From positions 1 to 64,000 of the forward strand of contig NZ_JAOCAH010000002.1 in NCBI RefSeq assembly GCF_029839275.1: DNA of 64,000 nt. Direction: 5' to 3'. Below the pieces are notes generated by a model that was not told the DNA's origin, did not search any database, and saw nothing but the letters and a program-made list of their open reading frames with translations. This document shows positions 1-6,885 of this stretch, in pieces. Each line of letters starts with the position of its first letter. The first letter of the stretch is position 1. A program made the position numbers and the translations under genes. This DNA is from Pseudomonas sp. GD03944. GTDB lineage: Bacteria > Pseudomonadota > Gammaproteobacteria > Pseudomonadales > Pseudomonadaceae.

Positions 1-1
1 T

Positions 2-190
2 GCCGCCGTGGATTTCGGCTACGACACCACGGTGCTGCACGACGCTTGCGCCACCCTCGACCTGGAGTTCAACGGGGTCAAGGTGCCGGCCGAGCAGGTG
101 CATGCGGCGTTCATGGCCGCCCTCAGCTTCGGCTATGCGCCGGTGATCTCCACCGCCGAGTACCTCGGCAAACTCAGACACGCCGCCTGA
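2..190 (+). CDS. Cysteine hydrolase (isochorismatase family), C-terminal part
   Basis: Only the last 62 codons are inside the window; the reading frame is already open at base 2 and stops at 188-190. The segment [17 protein letters not shown] followed by [19 protein letters not shown] resembles the C-terminal part of isochorismatase-like cysteine hydrolases, where a beta strand and a D-A-C/T turn are followed by a helix that begins V-P-A-x-x-V-H. The catalytic Asp, Lys and Cys would lie upstream and are not visible. It is separated from the downstream catalase by about 100 bases. The family call rests on this short tail only, and the substrate cannot be inferred. Confidence 0.6.
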   Translation, partial: AAVDFGYDTTVLHDACATLDLEFNGVKVPAEQVHAAFMAALSFGYAPVISTAEYLGKLRHAA

Positions 191-296
191 CGGCCTGCTG
201 ACTGGCGGACCGTGGGCGAGTCATCCGGCCGAACCGGAACTCGCCCTGCCGCACCGTGATGTTCAAGCCCCCTCCCCTCATTCGAAGAAGCCAACC

Positions 297-1733
297 ATGA
301 AGAAGCTCACCACCGCCTTCGGCGCCCCCGTCGTCGACAACCAGAACATCCAGACCGCAGGCCCGCGCGGCCCCGCATTGCTCCAGGATGTCTGGTTCCT
401 TGAAAAGCTCGCCCACTTCGACCGCGAAGTGATCCCCGAGCGGCGCATGCATGCCAAAGGCTCCGGTGCTTACGGCACCTTCACCGTGACGCACGACATC
501 ACCCGTTACACCAAGGCCGCCCTGTTCGCACAGGTCGGCAAGCAAACCGACATCTTCGTGCGTTTCTCCACGGTGGCCGGTGAGCGCGGGGCGGCGGATG
601 CCGAGCGTGATATCCGGGGTTTCGCCCTGAAGTTCTACACCGAGCAAGGCAACTGGGACCTGGTCGGCAACAACACACCGGTGTTCTTCCTGCGCGACCC
701 GCTGAAGTTTCCCGACCTCAATCACGCGGTAAAACGCGACCCGCGCACGGGCATGCGCAGCGCGCAGAACAACTGGGACTTCTGGACCAACCTGCCGGAA
801 GCCTTGCACCAGGTCACCATCGTCATGAGCGACCGGGGCATCCCCCGCAGCTACCGTCACATGCATGGCTTCAGCAGCCACACCTTCAGCTTCATCAACG
901 CCGCCAATGAGCGGCACTGGGTCAAGTTCACCTGGCGAACCCAGCAAGGCATCCAGAACCTCTCCGATGCCGAGGCGGCCCAGCTGGTCGGTGGCGACCG
1001 CGAGAGCCACCAGCGCGACCTCTTCGAGAGTATCGAGAACGGCGACTTCCCCCGCTGGACCCTGTACGTGCAGGTGATGCCGGAGAACGACGCCGGCAGC
1101 TACCACCTCAACCCGTTCGACCTCACCAAGGTCTGGCCCCACGACGACTACCCGCTGATCGAGGTCGGCACCCTGGAGCTCAACCGCAACCCGGACAACG
1201 TCTTCGCGGAGGTCGAGCAAGCCGCGTTCAACCCCGGCAACGTGGTCCCCGGGGTGGGCTTCTCGCCCGACAAGATGCTCCAGGGGCGGCTGTTCTCCTA
1301 CGGCGACGCGCAGCGCTACCGCCTGGGCGTGAACCACTCGATGATCCCGGTGAACGCGCCGCGCTGCCCCTTCCACAGCTACCACCGCGACGGCCAGATG
1401 CGCGTCGATGGCAACCAGGGCGGCCGCCTCGCCTACGAGCCCAACAGCGCGGGCGAATGGGCCGATCAGCCGGATTTCGCGGAGCCGCCACTGAGCCTGG
1501 AAGGCGCAGCCGACCACTGGAACCACCGCGTCGATGACGACTACTACTCGCAGCCCGGCGCCCTGTTCCGCCTGATGTCACCGGCGCAGCAGCAAGCGCT
1601 GTTCGACAACACCGCGCGTGCCATCAACGGCGCCTCGTCCGTGGTCATCGAACGGCACATCGGCAACTGCAGCAAGGCCGACCCCGCCTACGGTGCCGGC
1701 GTCGCCGCGGCCATCGAGCGCCTCGGCCAGTAA
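297..1733 (+). CDS. katA: Monofunctional haem catalase, KatA type
   Basis: This catalase converts hydrogen peroxide to water and oxygen in the cytoplasm. The 478-residue protein has the length of small-subunit, clade-3 catalases such as Pseudomonas KatA. The distal histidine is H52 in [15 protein letters not shown], the distal asparagine is N125 in [10 protein letters not shown], and the proximal haem tyrosine is Y335 in [14 protein letters not shown]. There is no long C-terminal flavodoxin-like extension, which excludes the large HPII type. The ATG at 297 is preceded by a weak GAAGAAG ribosome site. The gene is monocistronic, ending in a strong intrinsic terminator. I saw no clear OxyR site in the short upstream region. 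Assignment to KatA rather than KatB is by overall similarity from memory. Confidence 0.93.
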   Translation: MKKLTTAFGAPVVDNQNIQTAGPRGPALLQDVWFLEKLAHFDREVIPERRMHAKGSGAYGTFTVTHDITRYTKAALFAQVGKQTDIFVRFSTVAGERGAADAERDIRGFALKFYTEQGNWDLVGNNTPVFFLRDPLKFPDLNHAVKRDPRTGMRSAQNNWDFWTNLPEALHQVTIVMSDRGIPRSYRHMHGFSSHTFSFINAANERHWVKFTWRTQQGIQNLSDAEAAQLVGGDRESHQRDLFESIENGDFPRWTLYVQVMPENDAGSYHLNPFDLTKVWPHDDYPLIEVGTLELNRNPDNVFAEVEQAAFNPGNVVPGVGFSPDKMLQGRLFSYGDAQRYRLGVNHSMIPVNAPRCPFHSYHRDGQMRVDGNQGGRLAYEPNSAGEWADQPDFAEPPLSLEGAADHWNHRVDDDYYSQPGALFRLMSPAQQQALFDNTARAINGASSVVIERHIGNCSKADPAYGAGVAAAIERLGQ

Positions 1734-1747
1734 CCGTTCAGTCCCTT

Positions 1748-1784
1748 GCATGGGGCGGCCGCTACCAGCCCCCCATGCTTTTTT
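1748..1784 (+). terminator. Rho-independent terminator of the catalase gene
   Basis: The stem GCATGGGG pairs with CCCCATGC and is followed directly by TTTTTT. It lies 14 bases after the catalase stop codon and in front of the aldo/keto reductase gene, so the two genes are probably transcribed separately. Confidence 0.9.
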
Positions 1785-1830
1785 ACACCCTCGGGTCGCC
1801 ACCGGGCGGCCTGTCACCAGGAGATCCCCC

Positions 1831-2883
1831 ATGCGTTACAGCACATTTGGCCGGCGTACCGGCTTGCGCGTATCCGAACTGGCCCTGGGCACCGGTAACT
1901 TTGGCACGGGCTGGGGCCATGGCGCCGAGCGTGACGAAGCCCGGCAGATTTTCGAAGGGTACGTCGAAGCGGGCGGCAACTTCCTCGACACCGCCAACGG
2001 CTACCAGGCCGGCCAGGCGGAAGCCCTGCTCGGCGAATTCATCGCCTCCGACCGCGATCACTTCGTCCTGGCCACCAAATACACCCTGGGCACGACCCCG
2101 GCCGCTGGCGTCTCCCAACTGGGCAACAGCCGCAAGAACATGGTGCGCGCCGTCGAAGAAAGCCTTCGACGCCTGAACACCGACCATATCGACCTGCTGT
2201 GGGCACACATCAGCGACGGCCTGACGCCCATGGAAGAAATCATGCGTGGCTTCGACGATCTGGTCAGCGCCGGCAAGATCCATTACATCGGCCTGTCCAA
2301 CTTCCCGGCCTGGCGCATTGCCCGCGCCGACCTGCTGGCGGACCTGCGCGGCTGGTCTCCAGTGGCGGGCATCCAGCTGGAATACAGCCTGGCCGAACGC
2401 AGCGCCGACCGCGAGCTGATCCCCATGGCAGAAGCCCTGGGCCTGGCCGTCACCCAATGGTCACCGCTGGCCGGGGGCTTGCTGACAGGCAAGTACCGCA
2501 ACGGCAACGACAACAGCCGCGCGACCAAACTGGGCATGCTCGTGCATGCCGAAACCAGCGCCCGGGAAACCGCGATCATCGACACCCTGATCGATATCGC
2601 CGGGAACCTGGGCAGCACCCCGACCGAGGTCGCGGTTGCCTGGCTGCTGCACAAGGCCCGGCAGTCCAGCACCAGCCTGATCCCCATCCTGGGCTCGCGC
2701 ACCCGCGCGCAGTTCGATGCCACGCTCGGTGCGCTGCGCCTGAGCCTGTCCGAAAGCGACTACGAGCGCTTGAACGACGCCAGCGCCATCGCCCTCGGCG
2801 TGCCCCACGAGCAGACCCTCGAGATGCAGGCCGCCCTGGCCGGCGGACGTCACCTCGAACCAGCCAGGATACCCGTCAGCTAA
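1831..2883 (+). CDS. Aldo/keto reductase
   Basis: This is a 350-residue NADPH-dependent oxidoreductase of the aldo/keto reductase superfamily (TIM barrel). The N-terminus MRYSTFGRRTGLRVSELALG is the usual first strand. Catalytic-type residues are recognisable: Asp and Tyr in FLDTANGYQAG, Lys in LATKYTLG and His in DLLWAHISDG. The IGLSNFPAWRIARA and QLEYSLAERS segments are typical of the AKR11/AKR12-like (YajO, Tas) group. An open frame runs upstream of the chosen ATG, but the AGGAG 7-8 bases before 1831 and the family N-terminus fix the start there. The substrate is unknown. The gene stands alone between two terminators. Confidence 0.88.
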   Translation: MRYSTFGRRTGLRVSELALGTGNFGTGWGHGAERDEARQIFEGYVEAGGNFLDTANGYQAGQAEALLGEFIASDRDHFVLATKYTLGTTPAAGVSQLGNSRKNMVRAVEESLRRLNTDHIDLLWAHISDGLTPMEEIMRGFDDLVSAGKIHYIGLSNFPAWRIARADLLADLRGWSPVAGIQLEYSLAERSADRELIPMAEALGLAVTQWSPLAGGLLTGKYRNGNDNSRATKLGMLVHAETSARETAIIDTLIDIAGNLGSTPTEVAVAWLLHKARQSSTSLIPILGSRTRAQFDATLGALRLSLSESDYERLNDASAIALGVPHEQTLEMQAALAGGRHLEPARIPVS

Positions 2884-2930
2884 ACCCATCCCGCCTGGCC
2901 ACTCACCAGGCACCAGCAACGGATAGAGAA

Positions 2931-2957
2931 GCAGGGCGCTCAGCGCAAGCGCCCTGC
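2931..2957. terminator. Shared hairpin between convergent genes
   Basis: A perfect 10-bp stem, GCAGGGCGCT with AGCGCCCTGC, and a 7-base loop lies between the end of the plus-strand reductase and the end of the minus-strand module. No long T-run follows on the plus strand. On the minus strand it is followed by TTCTCTAT. A bidirectional terminator is the likeliest role. Confidence 0.6.
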
Positions 2958-2961
2958 CGGG

Positions 2962-3258
2962 CTACAACCTCAGCAGCGTTTGCCGCGCCTGGTGATTGCC
3001 GCCCAACGGCGAACACAGACGCTGGTGCACACGGCTCAGAAAGCCCACCTCGAACGCCCGCCGCTCGATGCCGCTGGGCAACGCATCGCGCTCCACGATC
3101 AGGTTGGCCCACAGCCACCCCGAACCGTCGCTGCCCAGCCAGGCATTGGCGCACGCCACCCCGTCGCTGAACGCCTGCTGGCAATCCTGCGACCAGGCGA
3201 TGGACGCCCCGGCATGACCGTCATGGCTGACCAGGTGACTATCGAAGGGCCTGTGCAT
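2962..3258 (-). CDS. Small module protein B, copy 1 (possibly QslA-like)
   Basis: A 98-residue soluble protein without signal peptide or membrane segment. It is nearly identical to the protein encoded at 51828-52124, sharing SHDGHAGASI, DCQQAF, GVACANAWL, SGWLWANLIVERDALP and RRAFEVGFLSRVHQRLCS. It overlaps the preceding gene by 20 bases, as in the second copy, so the two are translationally linked. I recall that Pseudomonas proteins of this kind are annotated with a LasR-antiactivator (QslA) domain, but that is from memory, and no such function is demonstrated here. An open frame extends upstream, but the ATG at 3258 is conserved between the two copies. Expression should depend on the C4-type leader at 3510-3850. 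Confidence 0.75.
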   Translation of the reverse strand: MHRPFDSHLVSHDGHAGASIAWSQDCQQAFSDGVACANAWLGSDGSGWLWANLIVERDALPSGIERRAFEVGFLSRVHQRLCSPLGGNHQARQTLLRL

Positions 3259-3520
3259 CACGCGCCCTCCTCTCGGCCTCGACCAGGGCGTTGCCGTACA
3301 ACTGCGCGACCTCACGCAGCAACTCGCGGGCATGCCGATACTGCTGCTCAACATCGTTCGCCAGCTCGGGCCGAACCCGGGCGTGCGCCAGCGCCTTGAA
3401 CAACCGGCGCAGCATCGCCAGCCGCAACTCGGCCTGGGCCTGGAATGGGCAGCTTTGCCGCGGTTTATCGTGTGAAGGTTTGGGGTTTAGTGGAAAGGGA
3501 ATGATCGTGTCATCGCGCAT
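3239..3520 (-). CDS. Small module protein A, copy 1 (function unknown)
   Basis: A 93-residue soluble, Arg-rich, probably helical protein that I cannot assign to a family. It begins MRDDTIIPFPLNPKPS, and the paralogue at 51578-51847 begins MPDHTVIPFPLTPKPS; both then have CPFQA.AELR.AMLR and a helical C-terminal half. The N-terminal third is better conserved than the rest. The start codon lies inside the stop region of the upstream leader peptide (3510-3599), with GGAGGTG as ribosome site, so its translation is likely coupled to the leader peptide. Its 3' end overlaps the next gene by 20 bases. The context suggests a two-protein functional unit under antisense-RNA control. Confidence 0.75.
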   Translation of the reverse strand: MRDDTIIPFPLNPKPSHDKPRQSCPFQAQAELRLAMLRRLFKALAHARVRPELANDVEQQYRHARELLREVAQLYGNALVEAERRARDAQALR

Positions 3521-3599
3521 GACACACCTCCAGGCTGGAGGTTGATGGCACAGCAGGCAGCCCAAGGTGGAGCCCTTGGGTAAAAGGGGGAAAATGCAT
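3510..3599 (-). CDS. Leader peptide of the C4-controlled module, copy 1
   Basis: A 29-codon frame starting MHFPPFTQGLHLGL. The same first 14 residues and the later STS, EV and HA positions are found in the 28-codon frame at 51499-51585. It has its own strong Shine-Dalgarno (GAAGGAG, 10 bases upstream). Its stop overlaps the first codons of gene A (ATGCGCGATGA), which is the arrangement needed for translational coupling. The position between a C4-type RNA and the first structural gene is the position of icd in phages P1/P7. Within it, CCCAAGG and CCTTGGG could form a small hairpin. The peptide itself may have no function beyond being translated. Confidence 0.65.
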   Translation of the reverse strand: MHFPPFTQGLHLGLPAVPSTSSLEVCHAR

Positions 3600-3609
3600 A
3601 ATCCGTATG

Positions 3610-3695
3610 CTCCTTCGTGTTGGTAAAGACCGCCTCTTTCGCTACCACACGAATGGAGGCGGACCGTGCAAGGGTGGTAGACCAGCTCACGAAGG
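3610..3695 (-). promoter_or_regulatory. Antisense-target leader and sequestered SD, copy 1
   Basis: Read along the minus strand, the leader contains CCTTCGTG (b', 3695-3688), CTACCACC (a', 3680-3673), GTGTGGTAG (a'', 3650-3642) and CACGAAGGAG (b'', 3619-3610). b'' contains the Shine-Dalgarno of the leader peptide. b'-a' can pair with a''-b'' in nested order and hide the ribosome site, or pair with the a-b segments of the upstream C4-type RNA. The a'' segment sits in an 8-nt loop (TGTGGTAG) closed by TTCG/CGAA and by an outer CCGCCTC/GAGGCGG stem, imitating the a loop of the C4 RNA. Confidence 0.7.
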
Positions 3696-3761
3696 AACGC
3701 CGGCCAGGCCGAAGCCTGCCTCACACGGCCCGCCATAACTGCACGAGAAAACAGCAGGCAC

Positions 3762-3849
3762 AAAAAAAGCGCCTGCTCTCGGCTATGGCGCTACCGCGCC
3801 TTCGTGAAAACTCCGGGCTACCACACCCGGCCGCGGGATTGACCGCGAC
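3762..3849 (-). ncRNA. C4-type antisense RNA, copy 1
   Basis: About 88 nt between an inferred start near 3849 and a T7 run at 3768-3762. Along the minus strand there is a hairpin CCGGG-TGTGGTAG-CCCGG that exposes the a sequence. It is followed by single-stranded TTTTCACGAAGG (b, 3806-3799) and a GCGCC/GGCGC stem running into TTTTTTT, an intrinsic terminator. Size, order of elements and position before a small frame and a structural gene match the C4 antisense RNA family of phages P1/P7, which I recall also being detected in Pseudomonas. The family assignment was made by eye; both RNA ends are inferred. Confidence 0.75.
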
Positions 3850-3855
3850 GGAGGG

Positions 3856-3885
3856 ACTTTAGCGTGAGGGTGGTTTGAAGGGCAA
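3856..3885 (-). promoter_or_regulatory. Promoter of the C4 module, copy 1
   Basis: On the minus strand TTGCCC (3885-3880) and TAAAGT (3861-3856) are separated by 18 bases and fit a sigma-70 promoter. The second copy of the module has TTGCCC and TACAGT with the same spacing, and both are followed by a conserved CCGTCGCGGTCAATCC. Conservation in two otherwise diverging upstream regions supports the assignment. Confidence 0.55.
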
Positions 3886-3889
3886 GGCT

Positions 3890-4209
3890 GTAGGTTGGTT
3901 TTCCAGTCGCACGGGGTTCGGGCCAACTCTCGCAGCGCCGAAGGTGTTAGACGCTATACGCCCCTATACATATCAACCAAGTACCATCATGATTCGGCCA
4001 CTCGCGTAGAATCATTTCGACAGTACGGACACCTCGGCATCCTGGCAAATGGACTTGGTCAAATCCACCATGATCTTCATAGCCTCACTCCCTCGCCAAT
4101 CAAGGGGCGGGTACAAAAACTATTGCAGCGCCCCTCCTTACTCGCTGAGTAGGCGACGTTTCTGGCTGCCCAAGAAACACACTATTAATCATCCCTAACG
4201 AGATAAACC
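3890..4209. other. AT-richer intergenic stretch without a supported gene
   Basis: This 320-base gap separates the C4 module promoter from the first AT-rich gene. An 85-codon frame is open on the plus strand but has no ribosome site, no recognisable composition and no family resemblance. The promoter for the gene at 4210 should be here, but I could not choose a convincing site. Confidence 0.4.
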
Positions 4210-4584
4210 ATGACTAAAAAAACATTTATCGCACTGACATTACTGGGTCTGTCCGCAAGCGTCAGCGCAGCAAATTTTGTACACCCGATGGAATTTGACG
4301 GCTCAGAAGCGCAAAAACAGCAAGTAATCGCCTACATCAAGGAACGGGTGAAGCATGACTACTGCGAAAGCGGTCTCGACATGTGCCAAAACACAACATT
4401 AAGAATGATGGAAGAACAAAGCCTCACTGCATTCAAATCGGCCACCAAGGCAACAGACCGAGCGGTAATGGATCGCGTAATCAAAGACTACTGCCAAAGC
4501 GGTTTGGATATGTGCAACTACCCGACCATTTTCATGATGTATCAGCAAAATGAAAAAGCTGGAGCCAAGTCACTAGAGTGGTAA
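4210..4584 (+). CDS. Exported small protein with two Cys repeats, unknown function
   Basis: A 124-residue protein with a clear Sec signal peptide (MTKKTFIALTLLGLSASVSA, cleavage near residue 20-21). The mature part contains two homologous units, each with an acidic-Tyr-Cys core: HDYCESGLDMC near residue 50 and KDYCQSGLDMC near residue 97, each followed by a Met-rich helix (TTLRMMEEQ and TIFMMYQQN). The paired cysteines, four in all, could form disulphides in the periplasm. I do not recognise the family. Codon use is AT-richer than in the flanking core genes, and the neighbours downstream are also unrecognised exported or small proteins. Confidence 0.75.
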   Translation: MTKKTFIALTLLGLSASVSAANFVHPMEFDGSEAQKQQVIAYIKERVKHDYCESGLDMCQNTTLRMMEEQSLTAFKSATKATDRAVMDRVIKDYCQSGLDMCNYPTIFMMYQQNEKAGAKSLEW

Positions 4585-4623
4585 TGCCTGAGGCTAGCGC
4601 GAAACTGCTAGCAGGCGATAACG

Positions 4624-4932
4624 ATGAATGATCCGCTCATAGATATCCATGACTTATTGCACAAAAACAGGCATGAAGACGCCCTTGGAAAAATATACGA
4701 CAAAACCAGGGGCCTCATAAAAAATATTGCCAGATCGATGAGAATCATGCCTGACATAGCGGATGAAATATTCTTCAAGCAGTCCAACTATGAAGTGGCC
4801 GCGCACTTATTCAAGGAATCACTAAAAAGCCGCGAGGATGACATCAAAGTCTGCTGCGCTCTGGCCAATGCTTATTCGGCAACGGACGATCGCTACAGGA
4901 AGCCACCTAACGAATACGGATGCCAACCATGA
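4624..4932 (+). CDS. Small hypothetical protein, possible TPR-like helix pair
   Basis: A 102-residue protein with no signal peptide. Residues 55-85 (NYEVAAHLFKESLKSR then KVCCALANAYSA) look like a single helix-turn-helix of tetratricopeptide type, but one unit is not enough for a firm call. The last 25 residues are of low quality, and the frame overlaps the start of the next gene by 13 bases, so it may be the truncated front of a longer TPR protein. Ribosome site is weak. AT-rich like its neighbours. Confidence 0.5.
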   Translation: MNDPLIDIHDLLHKNRHEDALGKIYDKTRGLIKNIARSMRIMPDIADEIFFKQSNYEVAAHLFKESLKSREDDIKVCCALANAYSATDDRYRKPPNEYGCQP

Positions 4933-5618
4933 GACTCTTACTGAACGCATTCCTGGCCGCCGCTTTAATTTTTTCCCCCGACGTGAGGCCTCAAGAATAT
5001 TTGTCTCCTCACAATTCAACGCTAGGAATGGCAGGGCAGTATTCAGAAAAGCTAAAAACTGTATTCAAGGATGCATACACCAGTGATTCAACTATACAGG
5101 TCCTGATCCGCAGCAGCTTGCCGGAAAGGGTGATATACATTAAAGACACTGCGCAAGGCCATAAACTTTCTATCTCAACAGCATCGGCGCGAGTGTATGA
5201 CTTTGATATCAAGGACAACTGGCAAGAAATCGAGCAAGCTCGCGGAGTAAAATTTCAAAGACTCGATGCACTACAGTCCTTAGGTAGCGTGCAAGATATA
5301 AAGTTATCAACAAAAAGTCGCAACATCAGCCCAGAGCTGTACGCAAAAATTAGAACGCTATGGCAACAGGAGCTGATGTCTGTAAGACGTAACACAGGAG
5401 GCAAGCCAAACTTAACTCTGGACGGGGCAACTTACGACTACTCGATGCGACTCTCGCGAATGGTATTTATAAGTGGCACCGCAGCAGACGGAGCAAGTCA
5501 GCGCCTCGACAGGCTAGCCTCAATTGCTTACGACCTTGGCTCTTTCGTTGATGGAAAAAAGTCTGAGGCCGAGATCCTCGAAGAGATATCTATCTTCAAT
5601 AAAATACCTGCCACGTAG
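4920..5618 (+). CDS. Exported hypothetical protein
   Basis: A 232-residue protein with a probable signal peptide (MPTMRLLLNAFLAAALIFSP; the second Met at 4929 may be the true start). The mature part is mixed alpha/beta with no cysteine cluster or motif that I recognise. A segment around residues 60-130 (IRSSLPERVIYIKD to GSVQDIKLS) appears strand-rich, and the rest is helical. It is probably periplasmic. Codon use is AT-rich, like the two genes upstream, suggesting that 4.2-5.6 kb was acquired as a block. No function is proposed. Confidence 0.6.
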   Translation: MPTMRLLLNAFLAAALIFSPDVRPQEYLSPHNSTLGMAGQYSEKLKTVFKDAYTSDSTIQVLIRSSLPERVIYIKDTAQGHKLSISTASARVYDFDIKDNWQEIEQARGVKFQRLDALQSLGSVQDIKLSTKSRNISPELYAKIRTLWQQELMSVRRNTGGKPNLTLDGATYDYSMRLSRMVFISGTAADGASQRLDRLASIAYDLGSFVDGKKSEAEILEEISIFNKIPAT

Positions 5619-5767
5619 GCTTGCATTAACAGATAAAATATCAAAAATTCAAAATTGTTAATCGCAAAACTACCCACAGTTCCATTTATGCCACAGTCAA
5701 AATGGAATTTTACTCATGCAAACATTAATCGAAAACCGTCAACCACCAAGAAACAGGCAAATCAATC

Positions 5768-5890
5768 ATGCGATCACGGCTTGCAAACCAAGGCAACGAG
5801 ACAAATATCGACGCCGACTACGTTGCAAAAGAACTGCATTCAAAGCGGGCAGGTTTCTACAGAAGCGATAGAAAAATTTATACCCCATGA
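5768..5890 (+). CDS. Possible 40-residue protein or gene remnant
   Basis: The frame MRSRLANQGNETNIDADYVA and onward ends at 5890 and has a more protein-like composition than the longer overlapping frame at 5655-6221. No ribosome site is evident and it may be a decayed fragment. It lies just before the dispersed GGGACAGATTTATTT motif. Confidence 0.25.
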   Translation: MRSRLANQGNETNIDADYVAKELHSKRAGFYRSDRKIYTP

Positions 5891-5902
5891 CTACTCCACT
5901 TT

Positions 5903-5925
5903 GAAAAAAGGGACAGATTTATTTA
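5903..5925 (+). repeat. Dispersed motif AAAAGGGACAGATTTATTT, copy 1
   Basis: AAAAAAGGGACAGATTTATT is found here and AAAAGGGGACAGATTTATTT at 20767, in the same orientation. The element is short and I see no transposase near either copy. I recall similar motifs being common in intergenic Pseudomonas DNA, possibly linked to REP-type elements. It is followed within 20 bases by a CTGGCCGATTG element. Confidence 0.5.
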
Positions 5926-6136
5926 TTGGGATCGCTGTCCCTCCTGGCCGATTGCGGACCTCCGCGAGTGGCAGCTATCGGTTGAATCCACAGCCAAAAG
6001 CAGACGCGTGGACTATGAATAATTTGTCCGCCCCTTTGCCACCAACGGGAAAGAAAACGGAACCGGGTTGTCTCCTTTGTGCACCGAGTACACTCGGCAC
6101 TATCACTACCCTGCGGTTTAACAGGAAGTACCAACC

Positions 6137-6760
6137 ATGCACGGCCTCTCAAAAGTCATTTGCGTCAGCCTCATGCTGTGTGGGGGCCAACTTCACGCCG
6201 CCGACGCCCAACCGGCGGTAAAAACCGCCGCCGAAGACAAGGCTGAAGTGCTGGAGCTAAAAGCCGCCGAGAAGGACAGTTTGAAGGCCGCCCCACAAGC
6301 GACGCCGCTGAGCAAAACTGAAGTTCAGGCCGTCGACCCCGCCGGCAAGGCCCCCATGGACGACGCCATTACATGCCTGTCACGGACGATTTATTGGGAA
6401 GCAAAAGGCGGTGCGATTGAGGATATGGAGGCGGTGGCGAATGTGGTGCTGAACCGCCTGGGCAGCAAGGATTTTCCCGATACGGTTTGTGCAGTGGTCA
6501 AGCAGGGTTCGGAAAAAAGTCCCTGTCAGTTTTCCTGGTGGTGTGACGGTCGGTCCGATCAGGTCGAGGAGGAAGATCGCTACACCATCGCCAAGGAAAT
6601 CGCCCGCAAAGCCCTCAACCAGCAACTGCCAGACCGCACCAATGGGGCGCTGTTCTTCCACGACCGCAGCGCTTCTGTGGATTGGTCCAAGACGTATATC
6701 AAGACCAAGGAGATCGGCAGTTTCCTGTTCTATAAACCCAGAGGGGTGGCCGCGCGCTAG
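6137..6760 (+). CDS. SleB-type cell wall hydrolase, exported
   Basis: A 207-residue protein with a signal peptide (cleavage after GGQLHA, residue ~21). A charged, Ala/Lys-rich linker to about residue 70 precedes a hydrolase domain of the SleB / Hydrolase_2 family. The diagnostic residues are RTIYWEAKGG (catalytic-type Glu), EDMEAVANVVLNRL, PDTVCAVVKQG, and CQFSWWCDGRSD, ending with ALFFHDRSAS. Such enzymes are lytic transglycosylases or amidases acting on peptidoglycan in the periplasm. Only one catalytic domain and no LysM are present. It has no operon partner. Confidence 0.85.
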   Translation: MHGLSKVICVSLMLCGGQLHAADAQPAVKTAAEDKAEVLELKAAEKDSLKAAPQATPLSKTEVQAVDPAGKAPMDDAITCLSRTIYWEAKGGAIEDMEAVANVVLNRLGSKDFPDTVCAVVKQGSEKSPCQFSWWCDGRSDQVEEEDRYTIAKEIARKALNQQLPDRTNGALFFHDRSASVDWSKTYIKTKEIGSFLFYKPRGVAAR

Positions 6761-6800
6761 CGGCGAGGTTTGGCCGGTAGCAGCCAGCAAAGAGGGACTG

Positions 6801-6865
6801 CTTCCGGCCAAGAGCGGACATGCACTGAAGACTGCTTCTGGCCGATTGCTATCTGTGGCGATCGG
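6801..6865. repeat. Dispersed CTTCTGGCCGATTGC-type element
   Basis: Two related units lie between the convergent hydrolase and LysR genes: CTTCCGGCCAAGAGCGGACA at 6801 and CTTCTGGCCGATTGCTATCT at 6835. Relatives occur at 5944, 9723-9782, 46693 and 51105, always between genes. Function unknown. Confidence 0.5.
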
Positions 6866-6885
6866 AAGAAGTCGACCAATCGCGG

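Noticed and set aside
3895..4152. An 85-codon plus-strand frame in the AT-rich gap
   Set aside because: No ribosome site, low-complexity composition and no recognisable family; treated as non-coding.
5903..5925. Terminal repeat of an insertion sequence
   Set aside because: No transposase, no inverted partner and no target duplication were visible near either copy of the motif.
5655..6221. A 188-codon plus-strand frame overlapping the SleB gene start
   Set aside because: Composition is not protein-like, it spans a dispersed repeat motif and overlaps a well supported gene.
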